Positions 8,328-16,947 of a stretch of DNA of 64,000 nt are shown here, piece by piece. Numbering within the stretch: position 1 is the first letter of the stretch; every line of letters begins with the position of its first letter. A model generated the notes under the pieces. It had not been told where the DNA came from and made no database searches. It saw nothing but the letters and a program-made list of their open reading frames with translations. The translations under genes and the position numbers were made by a program. Source of the stretch: Paracnuella aquatica. GTDB lineage: Bacteria > Bacteroidota > Bacteroidia > Chitinophagales > Chitinophagaceae. The stretch covers positions 124,001-188,000 of the forward strand of contig NZ_QOWJ01000009.1 of the NCBI RefSeq assembly GCF_003332885.2, given 5' to 3'.

Positions 8328-9845
8328 CTACAAAAATGCTTTGATCAAAATACGTAGGCTCCAGATGATGACCATGGCACCAACGCCGATGAACATGGTT
8401 TTCATGGGCAGTTTACCAGCGAGGCGTGCCGCCAAAGGTGCACCCAGCATACCGCCTAAGATCAATCCCACAATTACCTGCCAGTGGCTTAGTCCCAGCA
8501 TCCCGAAAAACGTAAGTGCAGAAGCCAGCGTTACAAAAAACTCGGTGATACTAACAGAGCCAATCACAAAACGCGGTGTCCGTCCTTTTGAGATGAGCGT
8601 ACTGGTAACCAGCGGTCCCCAGCCACCACCGCCAAACGAATCGAGAAAACCACCGGCGCCAGCCAGCCAGCCCACACGTTTAACCTTTTGCGGTTTTTGC
8701 TTTTTCTTAAATGCAGTAAACAAGATGCGGATGCCCAGTATCAGCGTGTAAGCTGCCAGTATGGGGCGGATGATATCAGCGTATTGATCGCCGTAAACAG
8801 AAAGCAGGTAAGCGCCGACAACCGCACCGATGATGCCGGGAATAAGCAGGGCACGAAACAGCTTTTTATTGACGTTACCAAACTTGTAATGGCTATAGCC
8901 CGATACACCGCTTGAAAACATTTCAGCGGTGTGAATGGATCCGCTGATGGCAGGAAGATTGACACCCATGGAAAGCAGCACCGTAGTACAAGTGACGCCG
9001 TAACCCATACCCAGTGCGCCATCAATCAATTGTGCTACAAAGCCGGTGAGTATGAGGTAATAAAATTGCTTTTCAATTTTGATCTCGCTGATGGCTGTGC
9101 CCCATTCACGCAGTGGCATGTAGGACAAGAGCAAATGCCCGACGATCATAAATAAAAACGCAAAGAGAAAATAGGTTGCAATGCGTTTCCATTTGCGTTC
9201 GCTGCTGGCGGCCACTTCTTCTTTTTGCGTGGAAAGTACCGAAGTGATCTCGTTCAACTTGTGCACCTTTTCAGTAAAATCGCCCTTCAGCCGATGGCGT
9301 ATCGACTGCATGTTATCGAGCACCTGGTCCAGTTCGGAAGGCAGCGTTTCTTCTAAAGTTTCCTTGATGCGTTTGGCAATGGTTGGCGATTTCCCGTTGG
9401 TGGAAATGGCCACCTTCAGGTTCCCTTTTTTTACAACAGAAGACAAATAAAAATCGCAGAGTTCTGGTTTGTCGGCCACATTTACCAATATGCCGCGGCT
9501 CTTGATCTCCGCAGCAATGGCCTCACTGATCACAGCATCGTTGATGCCTACAATGGCAAGGTCAATGTCATCCGCATCTGAAGGAGTGAACGGCTGCTCC
9601 CAGATTTGAATGTTGTTGTGTTTCGCGGCCAGTGCTTTTATTTCATCACTCACCGTAGTGCCCACCAGACGGATGGATGTGGCAGGTGCGTTTTGCAACA
9701 CAGCGGTCAGTTTTTCCATACCCACATAACCGCCGCCCACAATGAGCAGCCGTAATTGCTCCAGTTTCAAAAAAACCGGGAACAGGTGATTGGTTGCCGA
9801 GCCTTCTTTTTTAATGGCCTTAGTTTTCGATTCCGCTTCTTTCAC
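8328..9845 (-). CDS. Fusion: siroheme synthase N-terminal domain + TauE/SafE (TSUP) exporter
   Basis: A 505-residue two-part protein. Residues about 20-220 match precorrin-2 dehydrogenase/ferrochelatase (Met8/CysG-N): LLIVGGGYVGMEKL (34-46, NAD site), NVADKPELCDFY with the expected catalytic aspartate D125, and STNGKSPTIAKRIK (149-162). Residues about 222-505 form an eight-segment TSUP transporter with GALGMGYG and GSFGGGGWGP-type glycine loops. It is last in the minus-strand siroheme/sulfite reductase operon. The soluble part should finish siroheme for CysI; the membrane part probably exports sulfite or a related sulfur anion. Each half is complete, so this looks like a real fusion. Confidence 0.9.
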   Translation of the reverse strand: MKEAESKTKAIKKEGSATNHLFPVFLKLEQLRLLIVGGGYVGMEKLTAVLQNAPATSIRLVGTTVSDEIKALAAKHNNIQIWEQPFTPSDADDIDLAIVGINDAVISEAIAAEIKSRGILVNVADKPELCDFYLSSVVKKGNLKVAISTNGKSPTIAKRIKETLEETLPSELDQVLDNMQSIRHRLKGDFTEKVHKLNEITSVLSTQKEEVAASSERKWKRIATYFLFAFLFMIVGHLLLSYMPLREWGTAISEIKIEKQFYYLILTGFVAQLIDGALGMGYGVTCTTVLLSMGVNLPAISGSIHTAEMFSSGVSGYSHYKFGNVNKKLFRALLIPGIIGAVVGAYLLSVYGDQYADIIRPILAAYTLILGIRILFTAFKKKQKPQKVKRVGWLAGAGGFLDSFGGGGWGPLVTSTLISKGRTPRFVIGSVSITEFFVTLASALTFFGMLGLSHWQVIVGLILGGMLGAPLAARLAGKLPMKTMFIGVGAMVIIWSLRILIKAFL

Positions 9846-10026
9846 AGTTATAAAAAATGAGTGATGAAATGTTGCCCAGTTCCAGCTACAACCGCTTTAC
9901 TATGGCCATTATGTTCAAATATTAGTCCACAAAAATAGTAGAATACACCAAATACGAACGTTTCTTTCGAAAATCTTCACAATCCTGACTGCACGGCGCT
10001 GCAAAGATTTGCGCAGTTATCCCCTA

Positions 10027-10776
10027 TTATTTCGTCTCACTTCTCCTACGTAAATCCAGGTTGTGCGTGTAAAAAATCCGTGCAACATGACTTTGGCGGT
10101 ATTTATTGCCTGCGGCCTGTTGCTGAAAAATATGCATATAACCCGCCTGTATAAACGAAGCCTTACCTGTTTGCCACTGCACCCCGGCAATGATCCGGTT
10201 CTGGTCAAACGTGTTGTACACAACTTCTTTTCCGAAATTTAGCATCGCTTCGTCTGCCACCATCAAAGCCAATGTACCCGGTGCATACAACCTTTTACTC
10301 AACGGATAAAGCAATTGCCACTGTGCCCTAAAGCGCCAGTTGAAATTATATCCCGGCAATGCTTCGCCCCTGCTGCCCATATGCTGCCGCCAGCGCTCCT
10401 CCGTCCTGATGCGGTTTTGCAGCCGCAGCTTTGGCCCGTTGTTCATCCACAAAATCTGCTGGTACAAGCGGTGCTCCGGCCTTGCATCCTGCGGGTGGCT
10501 TTCGCCGGCGAAGTAATGAAAATGCGCATAACCGGCGGTGGCCTGGGTGCGGTCGTTGAAAAAATAAGTGGCGCCTGCACGCAGCAACCACAAGTTATTT
10601 CCCTGCACCCAATTGTTGACCGTTCGAAAATGTACATCTGCAATGGCACCCCATTTTTCGGTTAGGCGTACCTGTTGTATATAGCCCAGCCAGGTCTGCT
10701 CCGATGTGGTTACATCTTTTTGTGCGCCGCACTGCAACACAACTAACAACGCAAAAAATGTAATGCCCCTTTTCAT
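10027..10776 (-). CDS. DUF2490 outer-membrane-type protein
   Basis: A 249-residue secreted protein. The signal peptide is MKRGITFFALLVVLQCGAQ, followed by alternating aromatic/polar beta-strand sequence (TWLGYIQQVRL, LRAGATYFF, FNWRFRAQWQLLYPL) typical of a small outer-membrane beta-barrel in the DUF2490 family. The start at 10776 puts the signal peptide at the N-terminus; the ORF upstream to 10818 crosses a terminator hairpin. It lies between cysI and the TauE fusion. No function is established for the family; the position suggests a role in sulfur-compound traffic. Confidence 0.82.
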   Translation of the reverse strand: MKRGITFFALLVVLQCGAQKDVTTSEQTWLGYIQQVRLTEKWGAIADVHFRTVNNWVQGNNLWLLRAGATYFFNDRTQATAGYAHFHYFAGESHPQDARPEHRLYQQILWMNNGPKLRLQNRIRTEERWRQHMGSRGEALPGYNFNWRFRAQWQLLYPLSKRLYAPGTLALMVADEAMLNFGKEVVYNTFDQNRIIAGVQWQTGKASFIQAGYMHIFQQQAAGNKYRQSHVARIFYTHNLDLRRRSETK

Positions 10777-10782
10777 AACAAA

Positions 10783-10815
10783 AACCAATGGCAATGCGGG
10801 GCATTGCCATTGGTT
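10783..10815 (-). terminator. Terminator between cysI and the DUF2490 gene
   Basis: CCAATGGCAATGC (10785-10797) and GCATTGCCATTGG (10801-10813) form a perfect 13-bp stem with a 3-nt loop, extended by AA/TT. On the minus strand it is followed by TTTTTGTT and then directly by the ATG of the DUF2490 gene (10776). Confidence 0.85.
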
Positions 10816-10833
10816 CAATTGGTGTACTTTCTT

Positions 10834-12519
10834 TTAAGCCGTTACTGCCGGCTGAATGTATTTGCGGTAGCTAAAATCGCCGAATGTTTCGCCGGCACTT
10901 CGCTCCTCCTTAAAAGCTGCAAACGCCGCATCCAACTCGGACAGGATTTGCGCTTCATCCAGGCTTTCCTTGTAAATCTTATTCAGCCGCAGACCCAACC
11001 GGTCGCCGCCAAAGTGTAAATTATAGCGGCCATAAGCCGTACCTACAAAACCAATTTCCGCAGCATAAGGACGGGCACATCCGTTAGGGCAACCCGTCAT
11101 GCGCATGATCAGTTCTTCATTTTGCAGGCTATGTTTTTCCAGCAAACCTTCCACTTTATCCAATAGCGATGGCATGTAGCGTTGCGCCTCGGCCAGCGCC
11201 AGTGCGCAGGTGTTGAGTGCCACGCAAGCCATTGCGTTGCCACGCAGTTTGGTAGCCCGCTCGGTGTGTGCAATCAATCCGTATTGTTCCAAAATACCGG
11301 CAACAAAATCCTTGTCTTCCGGCTTAATGTCGGCAATGATCAGGTTTTGATTGGTGGTAAAACGAAACGCTGCTTTTTCGGATTGTGCTATTTCCAAAAG
11401 GGCCTGTTTCATTTTCAACTCCGGTATATCCAGCACCCGGCCGTTTTCAACAAAAAGCGTGTAATACCAAAGGCCTTTATGGTTTTGCTCCCAGCCATAA
11501 TTATCGCGGCGTGAGGTGAACTCAAACGGCTTGGGATCTTCCAGCTTGAAGCCGCAACGGCGCTCCAGTTCTTCACGCCACCAGGGCAGGCCCAGGCGGT
11601 CAACAGTGTACTTGAGGCGGGCCAGTTTGCGGTCGCTGCGGTTGCCATAATCGCGTTGAATGGTGAGCACTTCGTACACCGCCTTCATGATGTTTTCCGG
11701 CGTGGTAAAAGCTAAGGGTGAAGCCAGTCGTGCATAGTGGTCGGGGTTGCCATGCGTGGTGCTCATGCCGCCACCCACGCAGATGTTGTAGCCTACAATA
11801 ACGCCTTTTTTTACGATGGCAATCAGGCCCACATCATTGGTTAAAATATCTACATCGTTGGCCGGCGGAATGGCAATGCCGATCTTGAATTTGCGCGGCA
11901 TATAACGGTCCTGGTACAACGGATCTTCCTCCAGTTGTTTGTCCGCAATTTTTTCGCCTTCCAGCCAAATCTCGTAATAGGCATTGGTTTTGGGCAGCAA
12001 CATTTCGGCAATGTCGTTGGCCAGGCCAAAAATCTCCTCGTGCAGCGGCGATGCTGCCGGGTGTGCCGTGCAACATACGTTACGGTTGATATCGCCACAA
12101 GTAGCGATTGTGGTCAATGCCGCTTCGTTGAATGCTTTCAACGTGGGCTTTACATGGCTTTTTAAAACGCCGTGCAATTGTATGGTTTGCCTGGTGGTGA
12201 TTTTGATGGTGCCTGTAGAATGATCGCCTGCAATATGATGCAGCGCCACCCACTGCGCCGGAGATATGTAACCGCCGGTGAGGCGCAACCGAATCATGAA
12301 TGAATACAGCCGCTCCAGTTTTTTTGCGGCCCGCTCTTCGCGGCGGTCGCGGTCATCCTGCAGGTACATGCCGTGAAAACGAACCAGTGCCTGGTCGTCT
12401 TCGGCAATGGAGCCCGTTATTTCGTTGGCAACGCTTTCGGCAAGTGTGCCCCGCAGGCTGTCGCTGCTTTGTTTGATGCGTTCGGTGGAAGAAAGATTCT
12501 GATTATTCTGATCTGCCAT
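10834..12519 (-). CDS. cysI: Assimilatory sulfite reductase hemoprotein
   Basis: A 561-residue siroheme/4Fe-4S enzyme reducing sulfite to sulfide in the cytoplasm. The cluster ligands are CVALNTC (432-438) and CPNGC (477-481), the C-x5-C and C-x3-C pair that defines the family. The siroheme-binding arginines lie in GTIKITTRQTIQLHG and TCGDINRNVCC. It follows cysJ by 61 bp in the same operon, giving a CysJI complex. cobA at the head of the operon and the Met8 domain at its end supply siroheme. The sulfite rather than nitrite assignment rests mainly on the partner cysJ. Confidence 0.94.
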   Translation of the reverse strand: MADQNNQNLSSTERIKQSSDSLRGTLAESVANEITGSIAEDDQALVRFHGMYLQDDRDRREERAAKKLERLYSFMIRLRLTGGYISPAQWVALHHIAGDHSTGTIKITTRQTIQLHGVLKSHVKPTLKAFNEAALTTIATCGDINRNVCCTAHPAASPLHEEIFGLANDIAEMLLPKTNAYYEIWLEGEKIADKQLEEDPLYQDRYMPRKFKIGIAIPPANDVDILTNDVGLIAIVKKGVIVGYNICVGGGMSTTHGNPDHYARLASPLAFTTPENIMKAVYEVLTIQRDYGNRSDRKLARLKYTVDRLGLPWWREELERRCGFKLEDPKPFEFTSRRDNYGWEQNHKGLWYYTLFVENGRVLDIPELKMKQALLEIAQSEKAAFRFTTNQNLIIADIKPEDKDFVAGILEQYGLIAHTERATKLRGNAMACVALNTCALALAEAQRYMPSLLDKVEGLLEKHSLQNEELIMRMTGCPNGCARPYAAEIGFVGTAYGRYNLHFGGDRLGLRLNKIYKESLDEAQILSELDAAFAAFKEERSAGETFGDFSYRKYIQPAVTA

Positions 12520-12540
12520 TATGTAAATCCTTTTGAACTT

Positions 12541-12557
12541 GTTCCAGTTGTTGGAAC
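12541..12557. repeat. Small palindrome in the cysJ-cysI spacer
   Basis: GTTCCA and TGGAAC are inverted around GTTGT, 22 bp upstream of the cysI ATG. It could be a small mRNA hairpin or a protein site; nothing else supports either. Confidence 0.35.
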
Positions 12558-12580
12558 CCAGTCGGTGTTCTGTCTGCTAA

Positions 12581-14296
12581 TTAATAAACGTCTTTCAGGT
12601 AGCGGCCCGCTTCTTTCAGCTCCGCCAAATAGGCTTCCGCCGCTTCGGCCGATTTGCCGCCATGCTCCGCAATGATCTCCAACAGCGCCGATTCCACATC
12701 CACACTCATCGGGTCTTTTGCACCGCAGATGTAGAGTGATGCGCCACCTTGAAGCCAGTTGTACAGCTCTTTTCCCTGCTGCTTCATTTTGTGCTGCACG
12801 TACACTTTTTCTTTTTGATCGCGGCTAAAGGCCACGTTCAGTTTGGTGAGCACACCGGTATCAAACCAGTTGAGCAACTCGGTTTGGTACAGGAAGTCGG
12901 TAACAAAATGCTGGTCGCCAAAGAACAGCCAGTTGCGGCCGCTGGCGCCGGCAGCATCACGTTCGGCCAAAAACGAACGGAACGGTGCGATGCCGGTTCC
13001 CGGCCCTACCATGATCACGTCTTTGTCTTCGTCAGGCAGGCGAAATGCACCATTTTTATGGATGTAAAATTCAATGGTGGTGCCTTCTTCGAGGCGGGCC
13101 AGGTAATCGGAGCACAGCCCGAATTTATCTTCACCGTTGATGCAAAACTTATCGCGGGCTACGGTTACATGCACTTCCCCGCTGTGCGCCTCGGGCGACG
13201 AGGAAATGGAATACAACCGTGGTGCAGTGGGCTCCAGGATCGCCACCAGGTCTTCGAATGGTGCGGTGGCTTTGTATGGATAAATTTTCAACAAGTCGAG
13301 CAGACCCATGCGGGTTTCCGGGATCGTTTGGCCGGTAAGGGCAGCATATTTGGCCACCACCCGTTCGGGCAGGTGTACAATGTTCAGGCGTTTGGTCAGC
13401 AGGTCAGCAACGGCCCATTGTTCGTCTTTGTAACTTATTTTTTTCGCAGCATCCACACCGGCTACCGCCAAAATATCGGCCACCAGAGGTGCAGGGTTTG
13501 GCGGAATCATTCCCAGTGCATCGCCGGGCAGGTAGGCCACATCCTCCGCTTCAATTTCAATATGATAGGTTTCTTTATTCGAGCCGCGGTCGTTCAGGTT
13601 TACGCTGGTAAGGATGGTGCCGGTGTATGTTTTTTTACCCGCACTTTTCTTCACCGCCGGTGCGGCGGTGGCTGCAGCCGGTTCAGCGCTGCTGCTCAGC
13701 GAATGGAGCAAGGAATCAAACCAGCTTTCGGCATCGGCCTGGTAATCGGTATCGCATTTTGCCAGCGATACCAAACGCTTGCCACCGAGTTTATCCAGCT
13801 GTGCATCCACATCTTCACCTGCCTTGCAAAAAAGCGGGTACGAGGTATCGCCAAGCGCCAACACGCCGTACTTCAATTTCTCGAGCTTAAAGCCATTGGC
13901 ATGAATGCCGTCGTAAAACTTTTTGGCGGCAGCCGGCGGCTCACCTTCACCCTGCGTACTGATGATGGTAACAAAATACTCTTCCTTCGGCAGGTCGGTT
14001 AGCCGGTACTGGTCCAGGCTCACCAGCTTTGCATTGATGCCGCTTTTTTTTGCCTTGGCGGCAAAATCAGCAGCCAGCTTTTTGGAGTTGCCGGTTTCGG
14101 TACCGTAGGCAATGGTGATTTTACCGGCCTTTGCAGGGGCTGCAGTGCCACCGGCCAAAGCCGATGCCGCAGCGGCTACGTTGGCGCCACCACCGGCGGC
14201 TACGCCAGCCAGGTACCCGCTGATCCAGGCCAGCTCTTCGCGGCTGGATCCTGCAATCAGTTCTTCAACAATTTTCAGTTTCGGCGATGCTATCAT
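12581..14296 (-). CDS. cysJ: Sulfite reductase (NADPH) flavoprotein subunit
   Basis: A 571-residue diflavin reductase that passes electrons from NADPH through FAD and FMN to CysI. The flavodoxin domain has the FMN loop YGTETGNS (64-71) and STQGEGEPP. The FAD-binding motif is RLYSISSSPEAHSGEVHVTV and the NADPH site includes GPGTGIAPFRSF. The C-terminus is the expected DVY. An Ala/Gly-rich stretch (31-56) links a short N-terminal segment to the flavodoxin domain. It lies 40 bp after cobA and 61 bp before cysI. Confidence 0.94.
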   Translation of the reverse strand: MIASPKLKIVEELIAGSSREELAWISGYLAGVAAGGGANVAAAASALAGGTAAPAKAGKITIAYGTETGNSKKLAADFAAKAKKSGINAKLVSLDQYRLTDLPKEEYFVTIISTQGEGEPPAAAKKFYDGIHANGFKLEKLKYGVLALGDTSYPLFCKAGEDVDAQLDKLGGKRLVSLAKCDTDYQADAESWFDSLLHSLSSSAEPAAATAAPAVKKSAGKKTYTGTILTSVNLNDRGSNKETYHIEIEAEDVAYLPGDALGMIPPNPAPLVADILAVAGVDAAKKISYKDEQWAVADLLTKRLNIVHLPERVVAKYAALTGQTIPETRMGLLDLLKIYPYKATAPFEDLVAILEPTAPRLYSISSSPEAHSGEVHVTVARDKFCINGEDKFGLCSDYLARLEEGTTIEFYIHKNGAFRLPDEDKDVIMVGPGTGIAPFRSFLAERDAAGASGRNWLFFGDQHFVTDFLYQTELLNWFDTGVLTKLNVAFSRDQKEKVYVQHKMKQQGKELYNWLQGGASLYICGAKDPMSVDVESALLEIIAEHGGKSAEAAEAYLAELKEAGRYLKDVY

Positions 14297-14336
14297 GCGG
14301 TTATAAGTTCAGCGTGTTAAATCTTATTTCAAAAGC

Positions 14337-15224
14337 TCAGGCCCTTTTGGCATCCGGCCCGTAAGCCACCAGGTTGCCGGTTACGGGGTTAAAATATTCC
14401 TCCGCGCCGTTACCATTTGGCCGCCAGGCAAATTGCCGGTGCAGGCCCACCACGTTGCCAATAATGACCAACGACGGCGATTTTAGTTGCAGCCCAGCCA
14501 ACTCGGCCTCGTAATGTTCCAGCGTGCTGGTGTGCACCTGTTGCAGCGGCGTGGTGGCTTGTTCCACAATGGCCAGTTCCCTTGTTTGGGGCGCACCATT
14601 TGCCTTTAATTTGGCTACCACCTGCGGCAGTGTTTCGGACGACATATAAAAAACCAGCGTGTCCGATGTTTGTGCCAGCTCGGCCCAGTAATCATCGGTT
14701 ACCACATCGTTTTTATAAAAAGTAAGGAATCGCACCGCGGTGCTGTACCCACGAGCAGTAAGCGGAATGCCACTGTACGCAGCTGCACCCAAAGCAGCCG
14801 TTACGCCGGGAACAATCTCATAAGAAATGCCGTTGGCGCTGAGCACTTCCAGCTCATCGAGTATGTTGGAAAAAATGGAAACGTCGCCGCCTTTCAGGCG
14901 CACTACCCTTTTGCCTTCCAATGCATACTCTACCAACAATTCGTTGATGGTGCGCTGCGGAGTGGAGGCACCGCGGCGGCATTGTTTGCCTACGGCAATG
15001 ATCTCGGCTTCGGGGTTCGTAAGTTCTTTTAAAATTTCCGGGCTCACCAGCCGGTCAGCCAGCACCACCTCGGCACGCTGCAACAGGCGCAGCGCTTTCA
15101 GGGTCAGCAGCTCAGGATCGCCGGGGCCTGCACCCACCAAGGCAACATGCCCTTTCTGGCTCCGCTCCGGCCGCTGCATGGGCTGCGGTGTGGCTGGTGT
15201 ATTCTTGATCGTTGTGTATTCCAT
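14337..15224 (-). CDS. cobA: Uroporphyrinogen-III C-methyltransferase
   Basis: A 295-residue SUMT that makes precorrin-2 from uroporphyrinogen III with two SAM. The SAM-site motif LVGAGPGDPELL (29-40), VVRLKGGDVSIF and the conserved ADRLVSPEIL and GIPLTARG blocks are present. About 25 N-terminal and 35 C-terminal residues lie outside the core. It is the first gene of the operon; with the Met8 domain of the last gene it forms a complete siroheme route dedicated to sulfite reductase. Confidence 0.93.
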   Translation of the reverse strand: MEYTTIKNTPATPQPMQRPERSQKGHVALVGAGPGDPELLTLKALRLLQRAEVVLADRLVSPEILKELTNPEAEIIAVGKQCRRGASTPQRTINELLVEYALEGKRVVRLKGGDVSIFSNILDELEVLSANGISYEIVPGVTAALGAAAYSGIPLTARGYSTAVRFLTFYKNDVVTDDYWAELAQTSDTLVFYMSSETLPQVVAKLKANGAPQTRELAIVEQATTPLQQVHTSTLEHYEAELAGLQLKSPSLVIIGNVVGLHRQFAWRPNGNGAEEYFNPVTGNLVAYGPDAKRA

Positions 15225-15285
15225 TGTGCTGCGGGTATAGCCGGGCAGTAGCGAAAGTATTACCCCACCAATTTTGTAGATTATG

Positions 15286-15293
15286 CAAATATA
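15286..15293 (-). promoter_or_regulatory. Candidate -7 element of the siroheme/sulfite reductase operon
   Basis: On the minus strand TATATTTG is a perfect TAnnTTTG match, implying a leader of about 55-60 nt before the cobA ATG. No clear -33 was found. The rest of the 15225-15607 spacer holds this and the wzt -7 candidate, and no gene that I can support. Confidence 0.45.
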
Positions 15294-15513
15294 GGGAGCC
15301 CGTTTCTAACGTCCCATCGTTTTTGCTTTTTTTTCAAACTGCCAAGGCGAATAATAGATGAAACAGCAGGGCTTGGCGGCTTTTTTAAAATTTTGTACAA
15401 TAGAAAATGGTCGGGTTGTTTAGGCAGAGGAGCCGACTTGGGAGAAATTCCCGCACAAAACAGCCGCAGCATGATTCATTTTTGCCAAAAGAAGCTGTGC
15501 CGTAAATATTATT

Positions 15514-15521
15514 TATTTTTG
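15514..15521 (+). promoter_or_regulatory. Candidate -7 element of the polysaccharide operon
   Basis: TATTTTTG matches TAnnTTTG, 86 bp upstream of the wzt ATG. The nearest upstream TTTG (15481) is about 29 bp away, too far for a typical -33. Confidence 0.35.
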
Positions 15522-15607
15522 CCTTATTCGGCTCTTTGGCCCCGAAAGCAAAAGCGGCGTCTTATCTTTCCGGCCGCTATTCCGCACCTAATCAGAATTA
15601 ACTACCA

Positions 15608-16894
15608 ATGGGTACCACCATTATTCAGGCAGAACATTTATCCAAACGATACCGTTTGGGCACAATAGGTACCGGTTCGCTCCGGCAAGACCTGACCCAA
15701 TGGTGGCACAAATCCATAATGGGCAAAAACGGGCAACCGCATTTTCCCGACACCGATGCATTGGGCAACACCAAATACTTGTGGGCACTGAAAGATGTCA
15801 GCTTTGAACTCAAAGAAGGCGAGGCCATGGGCATCATTGGTTCCAACGGTTCCGGCAAATCCACCCTGCTCAAAGTTATTTCCCGCATCATCAAACCCAC
15901 CAGCGGCACCGTTCGGGGCCGCGGCAAAATCAGCAGCCTGCTGGAAGTAGGCACCGGGTTTCATGAGGAGCTGACGGGGCGGGAAAACATTTTTATCAGC
16001 GGCTCCATCCTGGGCATGCGCAAAGCTGAGATCCAGCGCAAGTTCGACGAGATCGTAGCTTTTTCCGGCGTGGAGCAGTTTTTAGATACTCCGGTAAAAC
16101 GATATTCCTCCGGCATGTATGTGCGGCTGGCTTTTGCCGTGGCTGCCCACCTGGAGCCCGATATTTTGATTGTGGATGAAGTGCTGGCCGTGGGCGATGC
16201 CGAATTCCAGAAAAAATGCCTCGGCAAAATGAACGAGGTATCGCATAAAGAAGGCCGCACCATTTTGTTTGTGAGCCACAACATGCAGGCGGTTACCAAC
16301 CTTTGCGACAAAGCGATGTGGCTGAACAAAGGTACGCTCATGAACGTAGGCATTGCCACCGACGTGGTGAACAAATACATCATGGGTGTGCAGCAGTTGC
16401 AAAACGAAAAGGTTTGGACCGATGCAGCCACTGCACCCGGCAACGAGTGGGTAACGATGCAATCAGTATCGCTTGTGCCGCACCGCATCAACCCCGATGC
16501 GCCGCTCGATATCCGTACCCCGCTTACGGTGAAATTCAAACTATGGAACCATGTGCCCGGCGTACAGCTCAATGTAAGCCTGCATGTGTTTTCGTATGGT
16601 GGCGAGTGCATTTTCGACCTGCCGTCGCCTGCTATCGAATGCGATAAAGGTGTGGTTGAAGGCGTTTGCGAAATACCCGGCAACTTTTTTAACGACGGCG
16701 CTTATTTTATCAACCTGGTGGTGGTAAAAGACACCTCCGTTATGTTGTTCGAGCTCAACGAATGTTTGTCTTTTGAACTGGAAGACTACCGCGGTGATAT
16801 TAAATGGTATGGTAAATGGATGGGTGCCGTTCGGCCGCAGTTTCCATTCATCATAAAACAGGATCAATTTGCGCCGCTGCCCAACACCTTTTGA
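15608..16894 (+). CDS. Polysaccharide ABC exporter ATPase, Wzt type
   Basis: A 428-residue ATPase that drives export of a finished polysaccharide across the inner membrane. Walker A GSNGSGKST (78-86), signature YSSGM (166-170) and Walker B ILIVDE (186-191) are intact. Residues about 1-60 carry the insertion typical of O-antigen/teichoic acid ATPases. Residues 280-428 form a beta-rich Wzt C-terminal domain, which in characterised members binds the glycan terminus. The partner permease Wzm, usually adjacent, is absent: the upstream neighbour is cobA on the other strand. First gene of an operon reaching to 22785. Confidence 0.92.
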   Translation: MGTTIIQAEHLSKRYRLGTIGTGSLRQDLTQWWHKSIMGKNGQPHFPDTDALGNTKYLWALKDVSFELKEGEAMGIIGSNGSGKSTLLKVISRIIKPTSGTVRGRGKISSLLEVGTGFHEELTGRENIFISGSILGMRKAEIQRKFDEIVAFSGVEQFLDTPVKRYSSGMYVRLAFAVAAHLEPDILIVDEVLAVGDAEFQKKCLGKMNEVSHKEGRTILFVSHNMQAVTNLCDKAMWLNKGTLMNVGIATDVVNKYIMGVQQLQNEKVWTDAATAPGNEWVTMQSVSLVPHRINPDAPLDIRTPLTVKFKLWNHVPGVQLNVSLHVFSYGGECIFDLPSPAIECDKGVVEGVCEIPGNFFNDGAYFINLVVVKDTSVMLFELNECLSFELEDYRGDIKWYGKWMGAVRPQFPFIIKQDQFAPLPNTF

Positions 16895-16947
16895 TGTTTT
16901 TTTTCGTTATTGTACGAAAATGGAGTTTTTTGTAACCCGCATGACGC

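Noticed and set aside
15225-15285. Riboswitch in the cobA leader
   Set aside because: The leader is only about 55-60 nt and I could not find the conserved cores of cobalamin or SAM riboswitches.
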